A stretch of 36,663 nucleotides of DNA from Terriglobia bacterium (lineage in GTDB: Bacteria; Acidobacteriota; Terriglobia; Bryobacterales; Bryobacteraceae): positions 1 through 36,663 of the forward strand of contig JANYJA010000011.1 of NCBI GenBank assembly GCA_025358575.1. Reading direction: 5' to 3'. Below are positions 8,582 through 17,528 of this stretch, in pieces. The first letter of the stretch is position 1. Each line of letters starts with the position of its first letter. Made by a program: the position numbers and the translations under genes. The notes under the pieces were generated by a model. That model had not been told where the DNA came from. It saw only the letters and a list, made by a program, of their open reading frames with translations, and did no database searches.

Positions 8582-9699
8582 TGCCGCAGTTCCTCCAAGA
8601 GTTTTTCGATATCTGCCGGGCTGATATAGAAATGTGGTGACGCGCGCACCCAGCCCTGGCGCGGCGCGACCGCGATTCCAGACTCCTTCAAGCGGCGCAC
8701 AATGACATGCGTTTCAGCGCCGGGTTTTCGAAAGGCCACGATGCCGGCTCCATTCAAAGGCGTGCGGTCCGGTCCCAACGTTTCGAAGCCGAGCGCGCGG
8801 GCTCCGGCGTAGATCTGGTCGGCGCGAGCTTGTACGGCGGGAGTGATGTTGTCCACACCGATGCTGAGGATTAGCTCAATGGACGCGCGCAGGCCGTAAC
8901 ATCCGATCGTGTTCAGAGTCCCGCACTCGTAACGCCCGGCATCGGCGCGCAAGGTCATATCGCGCGAGGCGTAGTCGCTGTAATACGCCACGTTGGTCCA
9001 GCCGAACTCTACCGGTTCGATTCGATCTTGCACAGCCTCGCGCACGAAGAGAACTCCGCAACCTTCGGGACCGAGGAGCCACTTGTGCCCGTCGGCGGCC
9101 AACGCATCGATGCGGGCCTTTTTTACGTCAATGGGGAAGATTCCGAGACCCTGAATGGCATCGAGAAAATAGAAGCAGCCGTGGCGCGCGCAGATTTCCC
9201 CGATCGCGTCGATGTCGACACGGTAGCCGCTCAAAAATTGAACGTAGCTAATGGCTAGGAGCTTGGCACCGTGGCAGGCTTCGTCGATGCGCTGAAGATC
9301 GTCGAAGACGGAAAGCCAGCGCACCTCGACGCCTTGAGATTCGAGGCGCTTCCAGGGAAAATAATTGGCGGGAAATTCCTCGAGAAAGGCAACCACGATA
9401 TCGCCGGGCTCCCACTTCATCCCCATAGCGATGGTCGCAATGCCTTCGGAGGTATTTTTAACCAGGGCAATTTCGCGCGGCGATGCGTTGATGAGACCGG
9501 CGGCCGCGGAACGGACGCCTTCATACGTTGCCATCCACTGGTCATAATGAAGGCTGCCGAAATTCGCGGCATCGTCGCTTAGATGCTTCATGGCTTCGGC
9601 GGCATCCCGCGATAGAGGCGCGACGGCGGCGTGGTTCAAATAAATCAGCTTCTCGCGCACCGGAAAGTGATGCGCATATCGCTCCCAGACTTGATCCAT
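8575..9699 (-). CDS. Aminotransferase class V (cysteine desulfurase / isopenicillin-N epimerase-like)
   Basis: A 374-residue PLP enzyme of aminotransferase class V. The PLP lysine is Lys206 in ADGHKWLLGPEGCGVLF, preceded by His205, and the cofactor-binding Asp180 and Gln183 lie in FLDAIQGLG. The N-terminus (YLNHAAVAPLS) and the NTSEGI phosphate-binding segment (82-87) are typical. The family includes cysteine desulfurases, epimerases and kynureninase-like enzymes. An active cysteine loop typical of NifS/SufS is not evident, so a desulfurase role is not favoured; the exact substrate is unknown. It is first in a two-gene operon with the M14 peptidase (4-7 base overlap) and divergent from galT with 35 bases between starts. 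Confidence 0.85.
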   Translation of the reverse strand: MDQVWERYAHHFPVREKLIYLNHAAVAPLSRDAAEAMKHLSDDAANFGSLHYDQWMATYEGVRSAAAGLINASPREIALVKNTSEGIATIAMGMKWEPGDIVVAFLEEFPANYFPWKRLESQGVEVRWLSVFDDLQRIDEACHGAKLLAISYVQFLSGYRVDIDAIGEICARHGCFYFLDAIQGLGIFPIDVKKARIDALAADGHKWLLGPEGCGVLFVREAVQDRIEPVEFGWTNVAYYSDYASRDMTLRADAGRYECGTLNTIGCYGLRASIELILSIGVDNITPAVQARADQIYAGARALGFETLGPDRTPLNGAGIVAFRKPGAETHVIVRRLKESGIAVAPRQGWVRASPHFYISPADIEKLLEELRQW

Positions 9700-9734
9700 C
9701 CTTATGACTATAGCGGCCCGCTCTACAATGGGGC

Positions 9735-10673
9735 GTGAGCGATCTCAGATGGCATCCGTTTCTCCGCGAGTGGGTGGGGGTGGCGGCCAATCGCCAGAAT
9801 CGACCCCAGCTTCCGAAGGATTGGTGCCCGTTCTGTCCGGGGTCGGGAAATGTCCCGGCGGAGTACGACGTTTTTCTTTACCCCAACGATTTTGCGGCGC
9901 TTAGCCGGACGAATGAACCGTTCGATCCCGGTCAGGAGCATCTCTACGGGACCACCGGCGCGCGAGGTTCGTGCGATGTGGTGCTGTATCATTCCGACCA
10001 TAACCTGCCGCCGTCGCAGATGTCCGCCGGGCAATGGCGCAAAGTAGTGGAGCTGTGGACCAGTCGGACACGCGAGCTTGCCGCGAATCCCGAGATTGCA
10101 CAGGTCTTTATTTTTGAAAATACGGGAGAGGCCATCGGCGTGACCATGCCGCATCCCCATGGCCAGATTTACGCGTTCCCTTTTATTCCGCCTCTGGTGG
10201 CGCGCGAGTTGGATGCCGCCTCGGCGGACCCGGAATGCCTCTACTGCAAAGTGCTGCGCGAAGAAATCGCTCAGGCCAAGCGCCTCGTTTGCGGCAACGC
10301 TAGCTTCGCGGCCTTTGTTCCTTTCTGGGCACGCTGGCCTGGTGAAGTGCAGTTATACGCCAGACGCCACTTCGCCGCGCTCACCGATCTCACGGACCAG
10401 GAGAAGACCGACCTCGCCGGTATCATCAAGCAAATTCGCGTGAAGTACGACAATCTTTACGGGTTCGCCATGCCGCTGATGATGCTTGTCCGGCAAGCCC
10501 CCGCGCGCGGGCACCACCACTATTTCCATTTCCACATTGAGTTCTACCCGATACAACGGAGCGCTACGAAAATCAAATTTCTGGCGGGCGTCGAGAGCGG
10601 CGCCGGCACATTTTTGAACGATACCGTTGCCGAGGATAGAGCCGAAGAGCTTCGCAGCACCGAACCGCTCTAA
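9735..10673 (+). CDS. galT: Galactose-1-phosphate uridylyltransferase
   Basis: A 312-residue HIT-superfamily nucleotidyltransferase of the Leloir pathway: it swaps UMP between UDP-glucose and galactose-1-phosphate. The uridylylated active-site motif HPHGQ is present (His140, His142, Gln144) inside ENTGEAIGVTMPHPHGQ. A CxxC pair (Cys31, Cys34) with a second zinc-site region (ECLYCKVL around residue 170, His-rich GHHHYFHFH at 259-267) fits the GalT metal sites. The start is GTG at 9735, just after the divergent aminotransferase. galK and galE are not in the window; the nearby mutarotase-fold protein is not an obvious partner. The product is slightly shorter than the E. coli enzyme (about 348 residues) but comparable with other bacterial forms. 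Confidence 0.92.
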   Translation: MSDLRWHPFLREWVGVAANRQNRPQLPKDWCPFCPGSGNVPAEYDVFLYPNDFAALSRTNEPFDPGQEHLYGTTGARGSCDVVLYHSDHNLPPSQMSAGQWRKVVELWTSRTRELAANPEIAQVFIFENTGEAIGVTMPHPHGQIYAFPFIPPLVARELDAASADPECLYCKVLREEIAQAKRLVCGNASFAAFVPFWARWPGEVQLYARRHFAALTDLTDQEKTDLAGIIKQIRVKYDNLYGFAMPLMMLVRQAPARGHHHYFHFHIEFYPIQRSATKIKFLAGVESGAGTFLNDTVAEDRAEELRSTEPL

Positions 10674-10715
10674 AACATGCATTTTGCTATAAAATACCTG
10701 TCCAGAGGTATTCCA

Positions 10716-11822
10716 TTGCGAAATATTCTACTTGTCGCCATCATTGCCGCGGGGACGCTGGCGGCGGAACACGTGCCGGTGATCGATGCGTCGACGCCGG
10801 AGGGCCAAGCGCTTCAAAAAATCGGGCAAGAACCCGATGATGCGAAAAAGACGCCTCTTCTCGAAGACTTTGTGAAAGGGTATCCCGCCAGCGCCTCCAT
10901 CGGGTGGGTTTACGAGCAACTTCAACCGGCTTACGTGAAGGCCGGCAAATTCGATGAAGCTTTGGGATTGGGAGACAAGCTGCTCACCATGGATGCCGAC
11001 GACACTGAAGCGGCACTGCAAAATCTGAAGGCGGCGGAAGGCAAGAAGGACGCGGCGCTGGTGCTTAAGTGGTCTGATCGAACGGACCATAATGCGAAGA
11101 AGGTGCTGGCGCAGCCGCAGCCGACAGGCGAGGATGAGCTGGACGCCTGGAAGAAGCGCCAGGATTACGCCAAGCAGGTGGATCAGTACACCGAATACAC
11201 GCTGTATTCGGCTGCGGTTCAGGCGACCGACCCGAAGCAGAAGCTGCAATTGGTGAGTGCGCTCAGGACGCGGAACGCGCAGAGTCAGTATCTTCCGCAG
11301 ATGGCGCAGCAGGAGTTTCTGGCTTATCGACAGTCTGGTGACAACGCCAAAGCCGTGGCGCTGGCCGAGGGCATTCTGGCTACCGACCAGACCAATGAAG
11401 ATATGCTGCTCGTGGTTACCGATAGCTACATGCAGAAGAAGAGCAATCCGGATAAGGTGTTGAGTTACTCGGCCAAAATGGTGGAGGTGATGTCGGCCAA
11501 GCCGAAGCCTGAAGGCGTCGGCGATGCCGATTGGGAAAAGCGCAAGAATCTGATCGTCGGCTTGGGCCATCAGTGGAGCGGGAAGACTTACATGGATCAG
11601 AATAAATTCCCGCAAGCCGACAGAGAATTGCGCCTGGCGCTTCCGCTCATCTCGGGCGATAACAACCTGAAGGGTGAAACCACGTTTTTGCTGGGTCTGG
11701 CAAATTACAAGATGAAGAAAGTTCCTGAGGCGATCAGGTTCAACCAGATGTGCGCGGCCACCCGCAGCCCTTACCAGGCGCAGGCGGAGAAGAACATCAA
11801 AGCTATGCAATCCGGGAAATAA
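10716..11822 (+). CDS. Exported helical-repeat (TPR-like) protein
   Basis: About 368 residues, mostly alpha-helical with low-complexity Ala/Lys/Gln helices and TPR-like pairs: for example YVKAGKFDEALGLGDKLL, AYRQSGDNAKAVALAEGILA, and YMDQNKFPQADRELRLALPL, then FLLGLANYKMKKVPEAIRF. Such repeats form protein-binding superhelices. I favour a TTG start at 10716 because AGAGG lies 7 bases upstream (10704-10708) and it gives a compact signal peptide (MRNILLVAIIAAGTLAAE); an in-frame ATG at 10677 has no Shine-Dalgarno and lies upstream of a TATAAA box at 10688-10693. The gene follows galT closely. The 3' end overlaps the convergent acyltransferase gene by 20 bases. Function unknown; probably a periplasmic scaffold. 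Confidence 0.75.
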   Translation: MRNILLVAIIAAGTLAAEHVPVIDASTPEGQALQKIGQEPDDAKKTPLLEDFVKGYPASASIGWVYEQLQPAYVKAGKFDEALGLGDKLLTMDADDTEAALQNLKAAEGKKDAALVLKWSDRTDHNAKKVLAQPQPTGEDELDAWKKRQDYAKQVDQYTEYTLYSAAVQATDPKQKLQLVSALRTRNAQSQYLPQMAQQEFLAYRQSGDNAKAVALAEGILATDQTNEDMLLVVTDSYMQKKSNPDKVLSYSAKMVEVMSAKPKPEGVGDADWEKRKNLIVGLGHQWSGKTYMDQNKFPQADRELRLALPLISGDNNLKGETTFLLGLANYKMKKVPEAIRFNQMCAATRSPYQAQAEKNIKAMQSGK

Positions 11823-13575
11823 TACGGTGGTAGTCGTGGAAGGCGCGGACGCCTTCTTTAGTCATGTAGCGGGCCAGAAGAACCGGGTCCGTTTCACGAA
11901 CGTCTACCATGACGAGGCCGTCCAGGGTATCGGAAAACTGGTTGTCGACGTTGAAGGCCAGCAGCTTTCCTCCCATTTTGACATACTGCTTGAGAAGGAT
12001 AGGGATTCCCTTGCCGTCGGTCTCCATGTCGGCGATCGGGGCGGACAGGGCGTCGAGATCCGGCAGAACGTGGCGAAGTTCCAGGCGGTCCCACTCTCGT
12101 ATCGCGCCGCTTTTGAACGGACGCCGCAGCTTGGCGAGTTGAGTAAGCTGGCGATCCTGGCCCCCTTGAAAGTAATTCACCACTAACTGTCGCGAAGCCC
12201 AGTTGTACTCATTGCTGATACTTACCGCGCCGAATACGATTGGGCGGTCGGGATTGCGTCCAATGTAAGCGGTTAATCCTTTCCACAACAAGAAGAGGGG
12301 CGCATACTTCTTTTGATACTCGGGGCGCACGAACGACCGTCCGAGTTCCAGAGCGGGGCCGATTTTTTCGAAGAAACGGGGATGATAATGGAACAAGGTG
12401 CTGGTGTAAAGTCCCTTGATCCCGAAGCGCGCGAGAATTGTTTGGGTGTCGCCGATGCGGTAAGCACCGGCCAGTTCATTCTTTCGATGATTCCAAAGGA
12501 GCAGATGTTGGTAGTAGGGGTCGAAGGCATCGAGGTCCAGAGCGCGGCCGGTGCCCTCGACGGCTTCGCGGAAAGTCATCTCGCGGAGACGCCCGAGTTC
12601 GAGCATGAGAATCGGGATTTGGCTTGACGACGCGATGTAGACGGAGAAGCCCTCGGATGCGTCGAGCAGTTGCGCTTCGGGCAAGGCGGAAATCTCGGCG
12701 CACATATCGAACTGTGATTGAGGCCCCGCGACCGCGACCGCTAGCTTGCGCCGGCGGTCCTTAATAGCTTCTCGGCGATTGGCGAGTAAATAGGTGCGCC
12801 AACGCAAGTAACTAGTAGCTGCGGTCAAGTTGTCCACCGCGCACACTGTCTTGGCAGGGATGGGCGTGCCGACGCGGACCTCTACGGTCTTGCCAACCTT
12901 ATTGAGCAGTTCCTGCGGCAGGCAAAGCGTTCGTAATCTTGGATGCAGCATCCCGATGAGCTGAAACGGTACGCCGTTGGCGCCATTGAAGAATAGCGGG
13001 AGCGCCGCCGCCCCGGTTATGTGGATCAGGCGCGGGATCGTCTCGCTCCATTTGGGATCGGCAATTTCACCATTGCGGAAGCTCCAGTGTGAAACTTCGC
13101 CCGCTGGGAAGACCGCCAGCATTCCCCCGTGCTTGAGCCACGCGACGGCCTGCTTCAGAGCACGGCGGTTCAACGCCGCGGAGCTCTTCTGCTGAAACGG
13201 ATCGACGAAAATGCACCGGTCGCGCAGTTCGGAGATTTCTTCGAGCAGATAATTCGTCATGATTTTTACGTCTGGACGAATGCGCGCGAGCATGGTTCCG
13301 AGAATCGCCCCCTCGATCAAACCGAAGGGGTGGTTGGCTATTACGATCACCGGACCGGACGCGGGAATCCGCGCCATGTCGCAGTCTGCTACGGTATATC
13401 GCACGTCCATGACTTCCAGCAGATTCTCCATGATCGAGCGCTCGGCGGGAAGCTTGATCTTTCGATACAAGGCGCGCATGGAATCCACCGCGAGGAATTT
13501 TTGCATCAGCGGATTCACGTGGGGTCTTTGCCCGTCGCCCGGATTCAGGAACGCAAGCGATAGCGCGGTTGGCAT
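11803..13575 (-). CDS. Two-domain acyltransferase: PlsC-like plus OlsB-like GNAT (OlsF-like)
   Basis: A 590-residue fusion. Residues about 60-260 form a lysophospholipid (PlsC-type) acyltransferase: ANHPFGLIEGA (Asn81, His82, with Glu88 where relatives have Asp) and VFPAGEVSHW (155-164), matching the family's catalytic and glycerol-phosphate binding blocks. Residues about 290-500 resemble the ornithine-acyl-ACP N-acyltransferase/autoinducer-synthase-like GNAT (OlsB family): LELGRLREMTFR, the LWN segment, and a conserved VSISNEYN block. This order matches bifunctional OlsF, in which the C-terminal part acylates ornithine and the N-terminal part adds the second chain, giving phosphorus-free ornithine lipids. 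Substrate is inferred from architecture. The gene is alone on its strand and its 3' end overlaps the convergent TPR gene. Confidence 0.78.
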   Translation of the reverse strand: MPTALSLAFLNPGDGQRPHVNPLMQKFLAVDSMRALYRKIKLPAERSIMENLLEVMDVRYTVADCDMARIPASGPVIVIANHPFGLIEGAILGTMLARIRPDVKIMTNYLLEEISELRDRCIFVDPFQQKSSAALNRRALKQAVAWLKHGGMLAVFPAGEVSHWSFRNGEIADPKWSETIPRLIHITGAAALPLFFNGANGVPFQLIGMLHPRLRTLCLPQELLNKVGKTVEVRVGTPIPAKTVCAVDNLTAATSYLRWRTYLLANRREAIKDRRRKLAVAVAGPQSQFDMCAEISALPEAQLLDASEGFSVYIASSSQIPILMLELGRLREMTFREAVEGTGRALDLDAFDPYYQHLLLWNHRKNELAGAYRIGDTQTILARFGIKGLYTSTLFHYHPRFFEKIGPALELGRSFVRPEYQKKYAPLFLLWKGLTAYIGRNPDRPIVFGAVSISNEYNWASRQLVVNYFQGGQDRQLTQLAKLRRPFKSGAIREWDRLELRHVLPDLDALSAPIADMETDGKGIPILLKQYVKMGGKLLAFNVDNQFSDTLDGLVMVDVRETDPVLLARYMTKEGVRAFHDYHRIISRIA

Positions 13576-13639
13576 GTACGTTAAATACCGCGCGAGTCTT
13601 ACAGGGCGATGAACGCGGGGTTACGGGATAATCAAGTCA

Positions 13640-14797
13640 GTGACTCTCTGTTATCTCGATGCTTTTTCCGGACTAAGCGGCGACATGTTGGTAGGCGCGC
13701 TGGCGGATGCCGGCGCCGACCGCGATGCAATTGCTCAATCGCTTGATTCTCTCTCCACCGGCGCGCAGGTTTCATTCGAACGTGTCAAACGCCGCGACCT
13801 CACGGCAACCAAGTTTCACGTCACTGTGATGGAGCAGCCGAAGCATCGCCACCTGAACCACATTTTGCGGATAATCGAAGCCGCCACACTCCCCGAACGC
13901 GTAAAACAAAATTCGGCTGCCGTGTTTCAGCGTCTCGCCGCGGCCGAAGCTTCGGTTCATGGCGTTCCGATCGAGAAAGTGCACTTCCACGAAGTAGGCG
14001 CGGCGGATTCCATCTGTGACATCGTCGGCGCGTGCCTCGGGTTTCATCTCCTGGGCGTCGAGACCATCTATACCTCGCCGGTGAACGTGGGCAGCGGAAC
14101 CGTGGAGACTGAGCATGGCACACTGCCTGTTCCTGCTCCCGCAACGGCCGTGCTGCTTCGCGATCGCCCGATTTATGCGCGTGGTCCCGCTATGGAGCTG
14201 ACAACTCCGACCGGAGCCGCCGTCGCTGCCGCACTCTCATCGGGCTTTGGCGGGATGCCGCCCATGTCGATCGACAAGATCGGCTACGGCGCGGGCGGCA
14301 AGGATTTCCGCGAGCATGCCAATGTGCTGCGTATCCTCGTCGGCCAGGCCACCGGCGCTAGCGAAGCGACCACGGTCTTCGTAATAGAGGCAAATATCGA
14401 CGATTCCAACCCGCAGGTGCTGGGCTTTACGCTAGAGCGTTTGCTGGATGCCGGAGCGCTGGACGCCACTTTGCAGGCGCTCTCGATGAAGAAGGGCAGG
14501 CCGGGGGTGCTGCTCAGCGTGATGACCACGGCGGAGCATCGCGAGACCCTGGCGCAGCTTATCTTCAGCGAAACATCCACGCTGGGGTTGCGCATCTACT
14601 CAGCCGAGCGGCGCGTGCAACCGCGCGATTGGGTCGAGGTGGAAACCCCGCATGGTAAAGTACGAATCAAGGTCTCTGGCGACGGATCCTTCGCGCCTGA
14701 GTACGAGGACGCCCGCAAACTGGCGCTCGCCACCGGCATCCCGCTCAAACAGATCTTCAACGAAGCCAGCTTCGCCTATTTGAAAAACTCGCGATGA
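13640..14797 (+). CDS. larC: LarC-type nickel insertion protein (nickel-pincer cofactor biosynthesis)
   Basis: A 385-residue LarC/DUF111 protein. LarC inserts nickel into the pyridinium bisthiocarboxylate mononucleotide precursor to make the nickel-pincer nucleotide cofactor of lactate racemase. The family's N-terminal block is clear (CYLDAFSGLSGDMLVGAL), with conserved KVHFHEVGAADSICDIVG near residues 113-130 and TPTGAAVAAAL near 193-203. In Lactobacillus the protein is split by programmed frameshifting (LarC1/LarC2); here it is one uninterrupted frame. The start is GTG at 13640. No larA, larB or larE is in the window. It heads a tightly packed run: its stop overlaps the metG ATG by 4 bases (ATGA). 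Confidence 0.88.
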   Translation: MTLCYLDAFSGLSGDMLVGALADAGADRDAIAQSLDSLSTGAQVSFERVKRRDLTATKFHVTVMEQPKHRHLNHILRIIEAATLPERVKQNSAAVFQRLAAAEASVHGVPIEKVHFHEVGAADSICDIVGACLGFHLLGVETIYTSPVNVGSGTVETEHGTLPVPAPATAVLLRDRPIYARGPAMELTTPTGAAVAAALSSGFGGMPPMSIDKIGYGAGGKDFREHANVLRILVGQATGASEATTVFVIEANIDDSNPQVLGFTLERLLDAGALDATLQALSMKKGRPGVLLSVMTTAEHRETLAQLIFSETSTLGLRIYSAERRVQPRDWVEVETPHGKVRIKVSGDGSFAPEYEDARKLALATGIPLKQIFNEASFAYLKNSR

Positions 14798-16719
14798 AAT
14801 ATTATTTAACGACGCCGATTTACTACGTCAACGCAGCGCCGCATATTGGCCACACTTACACCACTCTGGCCGCGGACACCATCAAGCGCTTCAAGCGCAT
14901 GCAAGGTTACGACGTCACACTGACGACGGGCACCGACGAGCATGGACAAAAAGTCGAGAGGTCGGCTCAGGCGGCGGGGAGAACACCGGAAGAGTTTGCG
15001 GGCTTGGTCTCTGCTGAATTTCGCCAGCAGTGGGACACGCTCGGCCTGAAGTACGACCACTTCATCCGCACTACCGATCCGAAACATCACAAGACGGTGC
15101 AGTGGCTATTCGAACGGTGCATGGCCAACGGTTACGTTTATAAGGGAAGTTACACCGGACAGTACTGCGTGTTCGATGAGCTCTATGTGAGCGATGCCAA
15201 ACCAGGTGATAAGTGCCCCGACTGCGGGCGGCCCACCGAAACCGTGACTGAAGAGAATTACTTCTTCAAGCTGTCGGCGTTCACGCGGAAACTGCTGGAT
15301 TTTTACGAAGCGAATCCAAAATTTATCCAGCCGGATTCCAAGCGCAATGAAGTGCTGAGTTTTGTGCGGCAAGGCCTGAGCGATCTCTCCATCAGCCGCA
15401 CCACCATCAATTGGGGCATTCCGCTTCCCGTTGAAGGACACCACGTTTTCTACGTCTGGTTCGACGCCCTCATCGCCTATATAACCGCGGTGCAGGGGAC
15501 GGATCTGTGGCCCGCGAACCTTCACTTGGTTGGCAAAGAGATCGTGCGTTTCCACGCGATCTTCTGGCCTGCGTTCCTCATGGCGGCGGATCTTCCTCTG
15601 CCAAAACAAGTGTTCGCCCATGGCTGGCTGCTGTTCGAGGAAGATAAGATGAGCAAGTCGCGCGGCAATATCGTGCGCGCCGAACCCATTCGCCAAGTGA
15701 TGGGCTTCGAAGCGCTTCGATACTTTCTGCTCCGCGAAATCGTGTTCGGGCAGGATGGCAGTTTCAGTTATGACGCCTTGATCGGGCGCTACAATTCGGA
15801 ACTCGCCAACGGCCTCGGGAATCTGGCAAGCCGGACGCTATCGATGATTCAGCAGTATCGTGGCGGCATGATACCGCGGGGGTCGGACGACGCTGTTGTG
15901 GAAAAGGCGCGCGAGACCATCGTCACGGCGACCCAGTGCTTCGAAAACCTGGAATTTTCCAAAGGGCTTGAAGCCGTTTGGACGATGCTCTCGACCGTCG
16001 ATAAATTTATAGTTGAACAGGCGCCCTGGAAGCTCGCGCGCGTGGAAGCCTCCCGCGCCCAGCTTGATTCCACGTTGCACACCGCAGCCGAGACGCTGCG
16101 CATCGCCTGTATTCTGCTCTCGCCCGTGCTCCCGGAATCCGCCGCCAAGATCTGGAAGCAGCTTGGGATGGCGACATTGCTCGAAACAGTGCAGCTCGAT
16201 AGTGTCGAATGGGGACAGATTCCCGAAGGCCAGAAAATCGGAGAGATCGCTGCGGTGTTTCCGCGCATCGAATTGAAAGAAGCCGTGGAAAAGATGCGTG
16301 CACTGGAACTGGAGGCGACGGCGGAGCAGGCCAAGCTGCTGGGTAAGACGCCCGCGCCGCATGCAAATGAAGGAGTTTCGCCGCCATCGCCAAAGATGAC
16401 CATCGACGATTTTGTGAAGGTGGATTTGCGCGTGGGCCGGATTCTTTCCGCGGATCCGATAAAGGGCGCGGACAAGCTGTTGCATTTGAAGGTGGATATA
16501 GCGGAAGCGGAGCCGCGCACTATCGTTGCGGGCATCGCGTTGGCTTATCCCGTCGAAACTCTGGTGGGTCGCAAAGTCGTGATCGTCGCAAATTTGGAGC
16601 CACGAAAGCTGCGCGGCATCCTCTCTAATGGGATGATCGTCGCGGCTTCGCTCGAAGGCGGAAAGCCTGTGCTTGCGGGTTTTCTTGAAGACGTGCCAGT
16701 GGGAGCGCGCCTGAAGTGA
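14794..16719 (+). CDS. metG: Methionyl-tRNA synthetase
   Basis: A 641-residue class I aminoacyl-tRNA synthetase that charges tRNA-Met. The HIGH motif is exact (His17-His20 in APHIGHTYTT) and KMSKS is exact (285-289 in EEDKMSKSRGN). Between them is a connective-peptide zinc knuckle (Cys125, Cys141, Cys144). After the anticodon-binding helices a linker leads into a C-terminal OB-fold tRNA-binding domain from about residue 530 (IDDFVKVDLRVGRILSADPI), as in the dimeric long form. Start and stop overlap neighbours by 4 bases on both sides (ATGA with larC, GTGA with tatD), so it is embedded in one operon. Confidence 0.97.
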   Translation: MKYYLTTPIYYVNAAPHIGHTYTTLAADTIKRFKRMQGYDVTLTTGTDEHGQKVERSAQAAGRTPEEFAGLVSAEFRQQWDTLGLKYDHFIRTTDPKHHKTVQWLFERCMANGYVYKGSYTGQYCVFDELYVSDAKPGDKCPDCGRPTETVTEENYFFKLSAFTRKLLDFYEANPKFIQPDSKRNEVLSFVRQGLSDLSISRTTINWGIPLPVEGHHVFYVWFDALIAYITAVQGTDLWPANLHLVGKEIVRFHAIFWPAFLMAADLPLPKQVFAHGWLLFEEDKMSKSRGNIVRAEPIRQVMGFEALRYFLLREIVFGQDGSFSYDALIGRYNSELANGLGNLASRTLSMIQQYRGGMIPRGSDDAVVEKARETIVTATQCFENLEFSKGLEAVWTMLSTVDKFIVEQAPWKLARVEASRAQLDSTLHTAAETLRIACILLSPVLPESAAKIWKQLGMATLLETVQLDSVEWGQIPEGQKIGEIAAVFPRIELKEAVEKMRALELEATAEQAKLLGKTPAPHANEGVSPPSPKMTIDDFVKVDLRVGRILSADPIKGADKLLHLKVDIAEAEPRTIVAGIALAYPVETLVGRKVVIVANLEPRKLRGILSNGMIVAASLEGGKPVLAGFLEDVPVGARLK

Positions 16720-17528
16720 AGTTGGTGGATTCACACTGCCACCTGGATCACGAAAAATATCAGGGCGATCTGGATGCCGTGCTGGAACGCGCGGCTGCCA
16801 GCGGTGTTGATCGCATGCTTTGCATCGGCACGGGCGACGGTCCGCCGGACCTGGAGCATGCCATTGAACTGGCGCGGCGATATCCTCGGATTATGGCAAC
16901 GGTCGGCGTGCATCCGCATGATGCCGACAGCGCCACGCCCGCGACATTCGATGCGCTGGGTGCGCTCTTAAAGCACGAAGAAGTCGTCGCCCTTGGGGAA
17001 ATCGGCCTCGACTATCACTATGACCTCTCGCCTCGTGAGGTGCAGCGCGATGTGTTCGTCGAACAGATGCGGCTCGCGCGAGAAGCTTCCAAACCAATCA
17101 TCATCCACACTCGCGAAGCCTGGGACGACACTCTTGCGCTGATTCGCGAGCACTGGCGATCGCGCACCGGCATCATGCATTGCTTCACTGGCGACGCGGC
17201 GCAAGCGCGCCAGGCTCTCGACCTCGGATTTCTTCTCGGCTTCGGTGGCGTCATCACTTTTCCGCGTTCGGAAAGCTTGCGTGAAGCTCTGCGCCAAGTG
17301 CCGGACGATCGTCTTCTTGTCGAGACGGACTGCCCCTATCTGGCTCCGGTTCCGCATCGCGGCAAGCGCAATGAGCCGGCCTTCATTATGGATTCCGTAC
17401 GCGCCATTGCGGCGGTGCGCGGGACCACTGCCGAACGCATCGCCGAGATCACCACAGCCAATTTCGACCGCTTCTGTTTGCGCGTCGCGAGTGTCAATGA
17501 GTACACTGAAAGTTCTCCATGGAATTAG
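16716..17528 (+). CDS. tatD: TatD family metal-dependent hydrolase
   Basis: A 270-residue TIM-barrel metal hydrolase of the TatD/YcfH family, a 3'-5' exonuclease class acting on DNA or RNA and possibly on D-aminoacylated species. Metal ligands are visible: VDSHCHLDH at the N-terminus (HxH), the bridging Glu in ALGEIGLDYHYD, His in IIIHTREAWDD, His in IMHCFTGD, and the Asp in VETDCPYLAP. The GTG start at 16716 overlaps the metG stop (GTGA). YcfH-type TatD genes commonly sit beside metG in bacteria, so the context fits. Its 3' end overlaps the polyprenyl synthase start by 10 bases. Confidence 0.94.
   Translation: MKLVDSHCHLDHEKYQGDLDAVLERAAASGVDRMLCIGTGDGPPDLEHAIELARRYPRIMATVGVHPHDADSATPATFDALGALLKHEEVVALGEIGLDYHYDLSPREVQRDVFVEQMRLAREASKPIIIHTREAWDDTLALIREHWRSRTGIMHCFTGDAAQARQALDLGFLLGFGGVITFPRSESLREALRQVPDDRLLVETDCPYLAPVPHRGKRNEPAFIMDSVRAIAAVRGTTAERIAEITTANFDRFCLRVASVNEYTESSPWN

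Noticed and set aside
10728-11810. Long open frame (360 codons) antisense to the helical-repeat protein gene
   Set aside because: Composition is that of a shadow frame: Leu/Arg/His-rich without domain motifs. The plus-strand frame has natural helical repeats and a signal peptide.
15838-16734. 298-codon minus-strand frame inside metG
   Set aside because: Antisense to metG coding sequence with all motifs on the plus strand.
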